NCBI GenBank assembly: GCA_021736285.1
Contig: JAIPGE010000103.1
Location: 1 to 5,180 of the forward strand
Source of the DNA: Candidatus Izemoplasma sp.
GTDB taxonomy: Bacteria; Bacillota_I; Bacilli_A; Izemoplasmatales; Izemoplasmataceae
Direction: 5' to 3'
DNA length: 5,180 nucleotides
Part shown: positions 1 to 5,180 of the stretch, piece by piece
Numbering within the stretch: the stretch's first letter is position 1
Layout of the letters: every line of letters starts with the position of its first letter
Position numbers and translations under genes: made by a program
The notes under the pieces: generated by a model
The model's input: only the letters and a program-made list of their open reading frames with translations
The model's database searches: none
What the model was told of the DNA's origin: nothing

Positions 1-124
1 AATGTGTTTTTCGTGGATAGGCAAGTGTCCATTGCGGTATATTTTGTTTTTGCATATGTGTGTTTGTCCGTTTTGCAATGGCATCAAGGGTTGAAAGATC
101 CTTTGCTTTAGCTAATTCTATCAT
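1..124 (-). CDS. GNAT-family N-acetyltransferase, N-terminal fragment (cut by window edge)
   Basis: An open frame starts with ATG at 124-122 and runs off the left edge after 41 codons. It reads MIELAKAKDLSTLDAIAKRT, then continues through residues 21-41 with an 'NIPQW' and a 'YPRK' segment. This matches the usual start of small GNAT acetyltransferases: an opening beta strand, a helix after 'A(K/T)xxDL', and a 'GIxQWxxxYP' loop before the second part of the fold. Such enzymes move an acetyl group from acetyl-CoA to an amine. The acetyl-CoA-binding R/Q-x-x-G-x-G/A motif lies outside the window, so the substrate and even activity cannot be judged. The start is supported by a ribosome binding site, GAGGTG at 135-130, five bases upstream, and by a good promoter at 180-152. 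The gene sits where spo0B-obg follows rpmA in B. subtilis. The family call rests on a short N-terminal pattern only. Confidence 0.7.
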   Translation of the reverse strand, partial: MIELAKAKDLSTLDAIAKRTNTHMQKQNIPQWTLAYPRKTH

Positions 125-151
125 ATTGACACCTCGAGAAAAGATATACTA

Positions 152-180
152 AGTATACTAAGAAACAATGAAAATGGCAA
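152..180 (-). promoter_or_regulatory. Sigma-A-type promoter for the acetyltransferase gene
   Basis: On the minus strand, TTGCCA (180-175, one mismatch to TTGACA) is followed by exactly 17 bases and then TATACT (157-152, one mismatch to TATAAT). Transcription would begin near 145, giving a leader of about 20 bases with GAGGTG at 135-130 before the ATG at 124. The -35 box lies within the 3' arm of the rpmA terminator. An inverted repeat, TATAC-TAA-GTATA (145-157), covers the -10 box and the predicted start site, and TTAGTATA occurs twice in tandem (161-154 and 152-145). This could be an operator, but such short AT-rich repeats also arise by chance. Confidence 0.6.
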
Positions 181-200
181 ATCACGATGTGATTTGCCAT
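163..200 (-). terminator. Intrinsic terminator of the rplU-rpmA operon
   Basis: An 11-bp perfect stem pairs ATGGCAAATCA (200-190) with TGATTTGCCAT (184-174) around a 5-base loop that can close one further C-G pair. In the direction of rpmA transcription a T-rich run follows (173-163, TTTCATTGTTT). The stem begins six bases after the rpmA stop codon. The T run is interrupted, but the stem is strong and well placed for ending the ribosomal protein transcript. Confidence 0.8.
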
Positions 201-205
201 GTGGT

Positions 206-490
206 TTATTCTGAATATACGGATGCTTGTTTCCGATTTCTACCAATTCGTTCGTATTTTACAAAGCCATCAACTTTACTGTATAGGGTATCGTCTCCAC
301 CGATCCCAACATTGTTACCTGGATGAACCTTTGTGCCACGTTGACGATAAATGATAGAACCCGCACTACAGAATTGACCATCAGCTACTTTTGATCCTAA
401 GCGTTTTGATTCACTGTCACGACCGTTCTTCGTTGAACCTACACCTTTTTTAGAAGCCATACATTTTAAAATATTAATTTCTAATAACAT
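206..490 (-). CDS. rpmA: Ribosomal protein bL27 with unusual N-terminal extension
   Basis: This is large-subunit ribosomal protein bL27, whose N-terminus reaches the peptidyl transferase centre. The product is 94 residues from the ATG at 490. It contains the L27 signature G-x-I-I-x-R-Q-R-G...HPG at residues 44-58, the conserved KNGRDSESKRLG at 21-32, and GGDDTL at 64-69. The start at 490 is chosen because GGAGGTGA (503-496) ends five bases before it; the TTG at 505 overlaps that site and is not credible. Residues 1-11 (MLLEINILKCM) precede ASKKG. Firmicute L27 usually carries a nine-residue extension ending in FF or LF that protease Prp removes. Here Cys-Met stands at that position, and no prp gene lies between rplU and rpmA (30 bases only). 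An in-frame ATG at 460 would yield MASKKG directly but has no visible ribosome binding site. Product identity is certain; the mature N-terminus is not. Confidence 0.97.
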   Translation of the reverse strand: MLLEINILKCMASKKGVGSTKNGRDSESKRLGSKVADGQFCSAGSIIYRQRGTKVHPGNNVGIGGDDTLYSKVDGFVKYERIGRNRKQASVYSE

Positions 491-495
491 CGTAG

Positions 496-503
496 TCACC
501 TCC
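496..503 (-). promoter_or_regulatory. Ribosome binding site that fixes the rpmA start
   Basis: GGAGGTGA on the minus strand is a long match to the 3' end of 16S rRNA and lies five bases from the ATG at 490-488. It selects the start that includes the N-terminal extension. The internal ATG at 460-458 is preceded only by an A/T-rich stretch (TATTTTAAAATGT) without such a site. Confidence 0.85.
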
Positions 504-520
504 AATAATTTAAATTCTAT

Positions 521-829
521 CTACGCGTTAATTTTTGTAATAGTTAGTTTCGTATAAGGTTGTCTATGACCTTGTTTACGACGATATTTCTTTTTAGGTT
601 TCATTTTGAAAACAATGATTTTTCGTTGTTTACCCTGTTTTTCGACTTTTCCTTCTACAGTGACACCCTCTACATATGGGTTTCCAATTTGAAGATTTTC
701 GCCACCGACAAGTAAAACTTTATCGAATGTCACAGTGTCATCAACTTCGGCATCTAATTTTTCAACGTAAATTGTTGATCCCTCAGATACTTTTGCTTGT
801 TTTCCACCTGTTTCAATAATTGCGTACAT
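521..829 (-). CDS. rplU: Ribosomal protein bL21
   Basis: This is large-subunit ribosomal protein bL21, a 23S rRNA-binding protein on the solvent side of the 50S subunit. The 102-residue product has the usual family length. It opens with MYAIIETGGKQ, the typical L21 start (YAIIxTGGKQ), continues with a beta-barrel region containing VEKL and VGG (residues 22-43), and ends in the basic signature 'KKKYRRKQGHRQPYTKL' at 79-95. The start at 829 is fixed by the exceptionally complete AGGAGGTG (842-835) five bases upstream. The gene is first in a two-gene unit with rpmA, separated from it by 30 bases, where Firmicutes usually carry prp. Expression is likely controlled by two promoters and by a leader RNA that can pair with the ribosome binding site. 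The stop codon is TAG. Confidence 0.98.
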   Translation of the reverse strand: MYAIIETGGKQAKVSEGSTIYVEKLDAEVDDTVTFDKVLLVGGENLQIGNPYVEGVTVEGKVEKQGKQRKIIVFKMKPKKKYRRKQGHRQPYTKLTITKINA

Positions 830-916
830 TAAAGCACCTCCTCATTATTTTTTAAGACGCGCCATTAAGGTGCTATGCTTTAATACCTTTTCTGTGCGGT
901 ATGCCTTATGTGTAGC
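830..916 (-). promoter_or_regulatory. rplU 5' leader able to sequester the ribosome binding site (L21 leader-like)
   Basis: In the RNA, AGGUGCUUUAA (839-829, covering part of the ribosome binding site and the A of the start codon) can pair with UUAAAGCA plus CCU (883-868). All 11 pairs are perfect apart from a 5-base bulge, UAGCA. A 7-bp pairing, AGCACCU (874-868) with AGGUGCU (839-833), is an alternative. Upstream, AUACC (902-898) and GGUAU (887-883) close a 5-bp hairpin with loop GCACAGAAAA; AAGGU (889-885) can instead pair with ACCUU (871-867). These helices exclude one another, as expected of a switch. Firmicute rplU genes are known to carry an L21 leader (an Rfam family) thought to act in autoregulation. 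Position and structure fit, but I could not match the family consensus base by base. No U-tract terminator is seen, so control would act on translation. Confidence 0.6.
835..842 (-). promoter_or_regulatory. rplU ribosome binding site
   Basis: AGGAGGTG on the minus strand is an eight-base match to the anti-Shine-Dalgarno sequence and lies five bases from the ATG at 829. Its 3' half (839-835) is part of the segment that the leader at 868-883 can pair with. Confidence 0.9.
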
Positions 917-922
917 GTAAAA

Positions 923-951
923 ATGATATCAAATATTCACCTGTTTGTCAA
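923..951 (-). promoter_or_regulatory. Proximal rplU-rpmA promoter
   Basis: A perfect TTGACA (951-946) is followed by a 17-base spacer and TATCAT (928-923, two mismatches to TATAAT). TG one base before the -10 box (TGA-TATCAT) adds an extended -10 element. The start would fall near 916, leaving about 87 bases of leader before the rplU ATG. This is the best promoter in the window and suits a strongly expressed ribosomal protein operon. Confidence 0.85.
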
Positions 952-985
952 TGATTATATTGGGTTCATTCAACGCACCATATTA

Positions 986-1013
986 ATTATACTAACTTTT
1001 ATATAAATTGCAA
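986..1013 (-). promoter_or_regulatory. Possible distal rplU-rpmA promoter
   Basis: A perfect TATAAT (991-986) lies 16 bases downstream of TTGCAA (1013-1008, two mismatches to TTGACA). The start would be near 979, about 150 bases before rplU. The -10 box is consensus while the -35 box and spacing are suboptimal. In an A/T-rich gap a chance match is possible. Confidence 0.5.
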
Positions 1014-1023
1014 GACATATTCA

Positions 1024-1701
1024 CTAAAGAAGCCCCTTTTCTTTAAACGAAAAGTATTTGTCTTTACCAATAATGACATGATCCATAAAGACGATTGCCA
1101 TCATTGTTGCGTTTTCTTTAATTGTTTTTGTAATTTTTAAGTCGTTTTGCGAAGGTGTTGGGTCTCCACTAGGATGGTTATGACATACCACAAACGAAGC
1201 TGCTGAATGAAGCACCGCTTTTTTGAAGAGGACACGAGGATGCACTACGGCACTATTAAGAGTGCCAATGAATAATGTTTCATGTTTAATCAATGCCCCC
1301 TTGGTGGTAAAAAATAGAGCGATAAAATGTTCTTGATTTTGATTCGCAATGTCGTGTTTAATATAAGAATAAATGGATTCGGGGGAAGACAACACTAATT
1401 GTTCTTTTGACACTTCTTGAGCAGTGCGTTTACCAAGTTCAAATGCTGCGAGTAATTGAATGGCTTTAGATGGTCCTACTCCTTTGATATCACAGAGTTC
1501 TTCAATCGACATCAAGGCCACATCTTTAAGGGTTTCTTTTTGATAAGCAATCGTTTTTGAAAGTTCTAAAACATTCTTTTGCTGATACCCAGTCCGTAAA
1601 ATAATAGCAATTAGTTCAACATTTGACAATGCCTGTTTCCCAAATTGTAACATTTTTTCACGGGGCCTCTCTTGGCTAGGCATTTCTTTAATCATATACA
1701 T
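1024..1701 (-). CDS. radC: RadC / JAMM-domain protein (UPF0758)
   Basis: This 225-residue product has the RadC family layout. The N-terminal region has the family opening 'ERPREK' (11-16), followed by a helix-hairpin-helix DNA-binding motif, IKGVGPSKAIQL (72-83). The C-terminal JAMM/MPN+ metal-binding domain carries H174-x-H176 and D187 in HNHPSGDPTPSQND, a candidate catalytic Glu at 124, and GTLNSAVVHPR at 146-156. All metal ligands are present. The family's role is unsettled: the name came from an E. coli mutation later traced elsewhere, and a general repair role is not supported. The start at 1701 is preferred over the upstream ATG at 1722 because GGAGTG (1712-1707) lies five bases before it and the protein then begins as relatives do. 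The gene is 66 bases downstream of folC, beyond a terminator. TATGAT (1728-1723) with TTGAGA (1753-1748) might act as a weak promoter, but the 19-base spacing is poor. The stop is TAG. Confidence 0.95.
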   Translation of the reverse strand: MYMIKEMPSQERPREKMLQFGKQALSNVELIAIILRTGYQQKNVLELSKTIAYQKETLKDVALMSIEELCDIKGVGPSKAIQLLAAFELGKRTAQEVSKEQLVLSSPESIYSYIKHDIANQNQEHFIALFFTTKGALIKHETLFIGTLNSAVVHPRVLFKKAVLHSAASFVVCHNHPSGDPTPSQNDLKITKTIKENATMMAIVFMDHVIIGKDKYFSFKEKGLL

Positions 1702-1706
1702 TTTAT

Positions 1707-1712
1707 CACTCC
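1707..1712 (-). promoter_or_regulatory. Ribosome binding site that fixes the radC start
   Basis: GGAGTG on the minus strand lies five bases upstream of the ATG at 1701-1699. It falls inside the longer reading frame that begins with the ATG at 1722, so the seven-residue N-terminal addition (MIEWSDK) of that longer frame is probably not translated. Confidence 0.7.
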
Positions 1713-1751
1713 ATTCAATCATATCATACTGTTATCAGTCGCTCTTTTCTC

Positions 1752-1781
1752 AAAAAAAGTACTCAATTTACTGAGTACTTT
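1752..1781 (-). terminator. Intrinsic terminator of valS-folC, overlapping the folC stop
   Basis: A 10-bp perfect stem pairs AAAGTACTCA (1781-1772) with TGAGTACTTT (1765-1756) around a six-base loop (GTAAAT, 1771-1766). The helix runs directly into an uninterrupted T tract (1758-1752). The folC stop codon TAA (1770-1768) lies in the loop, so the ascending arm is the last coding stretch of folC. This is a textbook intrinsic terminator in the folC direction. The reverse direction also offers an A/T-rich stem but has no need of it. Confidence 0.88.
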
Positions 1782-3039
1782 CGTTTATTAAGTGTTTACG
1801 CATCAAACTGACAAAATAAAGACTTCCCGTAATGAGAATAATATCATTCGGATAAATGGCATTCAGTCTTTCATATGCATCAATTGGATTGATTGATTGA
1901 TCTTTATTTGGATGTAAAGAAACTTGATAGAGGTTACGCGCTGTTTCACAGCGTGGATAATCAAATTGTGTAAATGTAATCGTATCCGCAAATCGTTCAA
2001 TCACTTGAATCACATCAAAATACTCTTTATCTGCCATCGATGTATACAGGACATGCACCGTTTGGTCTTGAAATAATGTATGAACGGTTTCGGCTAAAGC
2101 TTGAATGCCGCCAATATTATGTGCCCCATCTAAGAACGTATTGCCAAATTTCTCCATCCGGCCTGGCCACGTCGTTTTCAATAACCCTGCTTGTACCATA
2201 TGATCTTGATAGGTAATCTTTTTCATGTTTTTTAACTGGGCCATAAGTTCAATTGCCAACACGGCATTGTTTGGTTGATGACTACCAAGTAACGGAATCT
2301 CATAGGTCATCCCATGATAGGTAAAAGCATTCTTGTTCGCACACAAACTTTTATCAATATCATTCACATCAATAGGATAATAGGGGGCATCTCTCTCTTT
2401 AGTAACTTTTTTAAAGAGGGGTTTTAATTCTGCTTGATCGACTGTCGTGATTAAAGGAATCCCCGGTTTTACAATGCCTAGTTTATTCAATGCAATTGAT
2501 GATAATGTATTCCCTAAAACAGACATATGGTCATAGCTAATTGACGTGATTGCGGTGAGTATAGGGTGGACTACATTGGTCGCATCGAGTGTTCCCCCTA
2601 GACCAACTTCATAAAGCACAAAGTCTGGTGCTTGATCTTTAAAGTATAGAAATGATATCAATGTGACCAATTCAAAGAATGTAATGACTTGGCCATGTTC
2701 TTTTAAAACGCGATAGTGTAAGTCATAAACCTGATTAATATAGGTTAACAATGTGTCATCACTAATCGGTGTATCATCTAGTGATATTCGTTCATTAAAA
2801 CGGACAATGTAGGGGCTGGTGTAAGTCCCTACATGATAACCTGCTTCACGCAACATGGCATTTAAAAAAGCGACAGTTGATCCTTTGCCATTTGTTCCAG
2901 CAATGTGAATCACGGTTAAATCACGTTCTGGATGCCCCAGTATCTCACACGCCAAATGCATTCGTGACAAATCTAGTTTGCTTCCGAACTTTTTAACTGA
3001 TTCAATCCATTTTATCGCTGAATCAATTGTTTTGAACAT
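1768..3039 (-). CDS. folC: Folylpolyglutamate synthase / possible dihydrofolate synthase
   Basis: FolC is a cytosolic Mur-ligase-type enzyme that uses ATP to add glutamate to folates, which keeps them in the cell; many bacterial forms also make dihydrofolate from dihydropteroate. The product has 423 residues, normal for the family. Visible motifs are the P-loop HIAGTNGKGST (45-55), TSPYIVRFNERI (74-85), EVGLGGTLDATN (144-155), SYDH (168-171), NKLGIVKPG (185-193) with the Lys at 186 that is carbamylated in homologues, GSHQPNNA (252-259), WPGRME (291-296), LDGAHN (303-308) and TGSLYFVS (404-411). Two positions differ from the usual pattern: Thr150 where GGRLDATN has Arg, and Asn185 before the carbamylated Lys where EKAGI has Glu. 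The ATG overlaps the valS stop (TAATG); AAGGA lies 12 bases upstream, too far to act well, so translational coupling to valS is likely. Whether it has the dihydrofolate synthase activity cannot be decided here. Confidence 0.96.
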   Translation of the reverse strand: MFKTIDSAIKWIESVKKFGSKLDLSRMHLACEILGHPERDLTVIHIAGTNGKGSTVAFLNAMLREAGYHVGTYTSPYIVRFNERISLDDTPISDDTLLTYINQVYDLHYRVLKEHGQVITFFELVTLISFLYFKDQAPDFVLYEVGLGGTLDATNVVHPILTAITSISYDHMSVLGNTLSSIALNKLGIVKPGIPLITTVDQAELKPLFKKVTKERDAPYYPIDVNDIDKSLCANKNAFTYHGMTYEIPLLGSHQPNNAVLAIELMAQLKNMKKITYQDHMVQAGLLKTTWPGRMEKFGNTFLDGAHNIGGIQALAETVHTLFQDQTVHVLYTSMADKEYFDVIQVIERFADTITFTQFDYPRCETARNLYQVSLHPNKDQSINPIDAYERLNAIYPNDIILITGSLYFVSLMRKHLINESTQ

Positions 3040-5180
3040 TAGTGAGTTAATTCCTTAAGCCGTTTTGATACAGTATCGTATTGTTCTTGATAATCAGCGA
3101 GTTTGTCTTTTTCTTCATTAACTTTAAACGCTGGCGCTTTATCAACAAAATTTTTATTTGATAACATGCCTTCACAGCGCTTAATTTCACCTGTCAAACG
3201 AGATAACTCATCTTTTAACCGAGCAATTTCTTGATTGATATCGACCAGTGATCCAAGTGGTAATAATAGTTCTAAATCGCTTAATACAATGCTCACGACT
3301 TCTTTATCAGTTGTTATATTTTTATCAATAAGTAGGGTTTTAGGGTTGATAAATCGTTTAATTATCGAACTATTTTGTTCAAGTACCACTTTAATATCAT
3401 CTGATGTTTTGATATAAACATCGATTGCTTTTGATGGCGCAACATCATATTTTTGCCGGATGTTGCGGGTTTGTTTAATCATTTCTTGAATCATTTCAAA
3501 GTTTTTCTTAGACATATTGTTATCAAATTCCTCAATTGGTACCGGCCATGAAGCAACCATTATTGAGTCATTATCATGTGGTAATTTTTGATAAATTTCT
3601 TCTGTAACAAATGGCATAAATGGGTGTAATAGCTTCATAATATCCAATAACACATAAGCTAAGATAGAACGCACGGTTTGTTTACGCTCCTCATCATCAC
3701 CAAAGAGATCAATTTTAGCAATTTCAACATACCATGCCGCAAATTCTTCCCAACTAAAAATGTGAATCGCACGTGCCACTTCGCCAAATTCAAATTTCTC
3801 ATAATTGTAGTCCATGCTTTTTATCGTGGCATTAAGCCGGGTTAAAATCCATTCGTCAGCCATTGATAGTTTATCCGTATCAATTTCAATATCGGTATAT
3901 GCTAAATCATCTAAATTCATCAACACAAAACGAGAAATATTCCACAACTTATTAATGAAATTCCAAGAGGACTCAACCTTTTCAATTTCAAAGCGAAGGT
4001 CCATTCCTGGTGCTGAATTCGTTGTTAGAAAATAGCGTAAGGTATCGATACCGTAAGTTTCTTTAATCTCTAAGGGATCAACACCATTGCCAAGTGATTT
4101 GCTCATTTTACGGCCATCACGATCACGAATTAAACCATGAATTAAGCAATATTTAAATGGTGATTCTCCGGTGAATTCTAATCCTTGGAAGATCATTCGT
4201 GCGACCCAAAAGAAGATGATATCATACCCTGTCACCATAACATCGGTTGGGTAATACCGTTTAAAATCAGCGGTTTTTTCTGGCCAACCAAGGGTACTAA
4301 ATGGCCATAGTGCACTGCTAAACCATGTATCTAAAACATCTTTATCTTGTTGCCAGCCGTCACCTTCTGGCGCATCTTTACCAACAAATACTTCATCATC
4401 TTTGTACCATGCAGGAATCCTGTGACCCCACCATAATTGTCTAGAAATACACCAGTCAAGTGTGCCATCCATCCAATGTAAGAATGTTTTTTCAAAGCGT
4501 TTTGGCACAAATTCAACTTGTGATTCATCAACTGCTTGGTCACTAAGGGGTTTCATCTTAACAAACCATTGTTTGCTCATTCTTGGTTCAACGACAACCC
4601 CAGTACGTTCTGAATGTCCAACATTGTGGGTGATCTCTTCAATTTTGGTACAAAGTCCAACTTCTTGTAAATCTTTAACGCATGCTTTTCGGCATTCAAA
4701 ACGGTCCATACCTTCATATTTACCAGCAAATGCATTCATCGTACCGTCTTCATTCATACATAAAATTTTCTCTAAATCATGTCGAACCCCAACTTCAAAG
4801 TCATTTGGGTCATGCGCAGGCGTAACTTTTACACACCCCGTACCAAATTCTCGATCAACATATTCGTCTTCAATAACTGGAATAAGTCTATCCGTGCCTG
4901 GAATATAGGCTTTTTTGCCAATATAGTCTTTAAACCGGTCATCTTCAGGATGGACCATTAGTGCGGTATCACCGTACATTGTTTCAGGACGTGTCGTTGC
5001 AATTTCTAAATAGTCATCACTATTTTCTAAAGGATACTTGAAATAATAAAAAGCTCCTTTTAGCTCTTTATGTTCTACTTCAATATTTGATAACGCGGTA
5101 TTCGCTTGAACATCCCAGTTTATAATTCGTTCACCACGGTAGATTAATCCTTTTTTATAAAGTTTAATGAACACTTCAGT
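3039..5180 (-). CDS. valS: Valyl-tRNA synthetase, lacking the N-terminus (cut by window edge)
   Basis: This class I aminoacyl-tRNA synthetase charges tRNA-Val and hydrolyses mischarged threonyl-tRNA. The frame is open through the right edge. The GTG at 5174 is an internal Val, so the true start and the HIGH motif lie outside; about 713 of roughly 880 residues are present. Counting from 5174, the fragment shows 'GLIYRGERIINWD' (9-21), the editing domain with TTRPETMYGDTAL (60-72) and HDPNDFEVG (121-129), EPRMSKQWFVKM (196-207), ISRQLWWGHRIPAWY (243-257), and the KMSKS loop (356-360, bases 4109-4095) within GRKMSKSLGNGVDP. The anticodon-binding helical domain follows, around 430-610. The C-terminal coiled coil typical of ValRS (about 646-710, rich in Glu, Lys and Leu) includes NFVDKAP (675-681). 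All visible functional motifs are intact. The gene leads a unit with folC, as in Bacillus. Any T-box leader would lie beyond the window. Confidence 0.98.
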   Translation of the reverse strand, partial: TEVFIKLYKKGLIYRGERIINWDVQANTALSNIEVEHKELKGAFYYFKYPLENSDDYLEIATTRPETMYGDTALMVHPEDDRFKDYIGKKAYIPGTDRLIPVIEDEYVDREFGTGCVKVTPAHDPNDFEVGVRHDLEKILCMNEDGTMNAFAGKYEGMDRFECRKACVKDLQEVGLCTKIEEITHNVGHSERTGVVVEPRMSKQWFVKMKPLSDQAVDESQVEFVPKRFEKTFLHWMDGTLDWCISRQLWWGHRIPAWYKDDEVFVGKDAPEGDGWQQDKDVLDTWFSSALWPFSTLGWPEKTADFKRYYPTDVMVTGYDIIFFWVARMIFQGLEFTGESPFKYCLIHGLIRDRDGRKMSKSLGNGVDPLEIKETYGIDTLRYFLTTNSAPGMDLRFEIEKVESSWNFINKLWNISRFVLMNLDDLAYTDIEIDTDKLSMADEWILTRLNATIKSMDYNYEKFEFGEVARAIHIFSWEEFAAWYVEIAKIDLFGDDEERKQTVRSILAYVLLDIMKLLHPFMPFVTEEIYQKLPHDNDSIMVASWPVPIEEFDNNMSKKNFEMIQEMIKQTRNIRQKYDVAPSKAIDVYIKTSDDIKVVLEQNSSIIKRFINPKTLLIDKNITTDKEVVSIVLSDLELLLPLGSLVDINQEIARLKDELSRLTGEIKRCEGMLSNKNFVDKAPAFKVNEEKDKLADYQEQYDTVSKRLKELTH

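Noticed and set aside
194..221. Plus-strand promoter (TTGCCA-16-TATACG) driving antisense RNA across rpmA
   Set aside because: The TTGCCA is the mirror copy produced by the terminator palindrome, and the -10 match is weak, so chance is the better explanation.
491..505. TTG start at 505 for rpmA, adding MEVTT to the protein
   Set aside because: The TTG overlaps the ribosome binding site GGAGGTGA (503-496), which is ideally spaced for the ATG at 490.
1024..1058. Small hairpins at the 3' end of radC (AAAGAA/TTCTTT and CTTTTC/GAAAAG) as a radC terminator
   Set aside because: Stems are only six A/T-rich pairs within coding sequence and no T tract follows, so intrinsic termination is unlikely.
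1702..1722. ATG at 1722 as the radC start
   Set aside because: The bases upstream of it hold no ribosome binding site, while GGAGTG precedes the ATG at 1701, which also gives the N-terminus typical of RadC.
3235..4961. Plus-strand open frames opposite valS (3235-3417, 3814-4035, 4462-4908, 4779-4961) and a second minus-strand frame at 4331-4543
   Set aside because: All lie within the well-conserved valS coding sequence and have unremarkable composition, with no family motif seen. They are shadows of the valS frame.
5172..5174. GTG at 5174 as the valS start codon
   Set aside because: The frame continues open to the window edge, with ACT GAA before it, and the domain containing HIGH would be missing. 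This is an internal Val.
3039..5180. Mollicute-type recoding of TGA to Trp
   Set aside because: Trp-rich valS reads through with the standard code and its Trp positions are where the family expects them, so TGG is used and recoding is not needed.

Overview
The window comes from a low-GC bacterium of the Firmicutes/Mollicutes group. Every gene reads on the minus strand. The standard genetic code applies: the many Trp residues in valS are not TGA-encoded, and the visible stops are TAA or TAG. From right to left, in the direction of transcription, the order is valS (5' end outside the window), folC, radC, a regulatory gap, rplU (L21), rpmA (L27), and the first 41 codons of a GNAT-type acetyltransferase.

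The order valS-folC-radC-rplU-rpmA on one strand matches the Bacillus subtilis chromosome. There, comC, spoIIB and maf lie between folC and radC; mreBCD, minCD and spoIVFAB lie between radC and rplU; the L27 protease gene prp (ysxB) lies between rplU and rpmA; and spo0B-obg follows rpmA. All of these are absent here. Loss of the cell-shape, septum-site and sporulation genes with retention of the standard code suggests a wall-less or reduced lineage near Acholeplasma, Izemoplasma or Haloplasma. This placement is inference.

Region by region: 3039-5180 is valyl-tRNA synthetase, whose stop overlaps the folC start (TAATG). FolC (1768-3039) ends in an intrinsic terminator whose loop contains its stop codon. 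RadC follows with its own ribosome binding site. The 194-base gap at 830-1023 holds two tandem sigma-A-type promoters and an L21 leader that can pair with the rplU ribosome binding site. rplU and rpmA form a two-gene operon closed by a strong terminator at 163-200. The GNAT promoter has its -35 box inside that terminator's 3' arm.

The most interesting point is rpmA. It still encodes an N-terminal extension before the conserved ASKKG start of mature L27, as in Firmicutes, but the usual FF/LF cleavage motif is replaced by Cys-Met, and prp is missing from its normal place. No mobile element, CRISPR array, tRNA or rRNA was seen. No wholly new system is evident.
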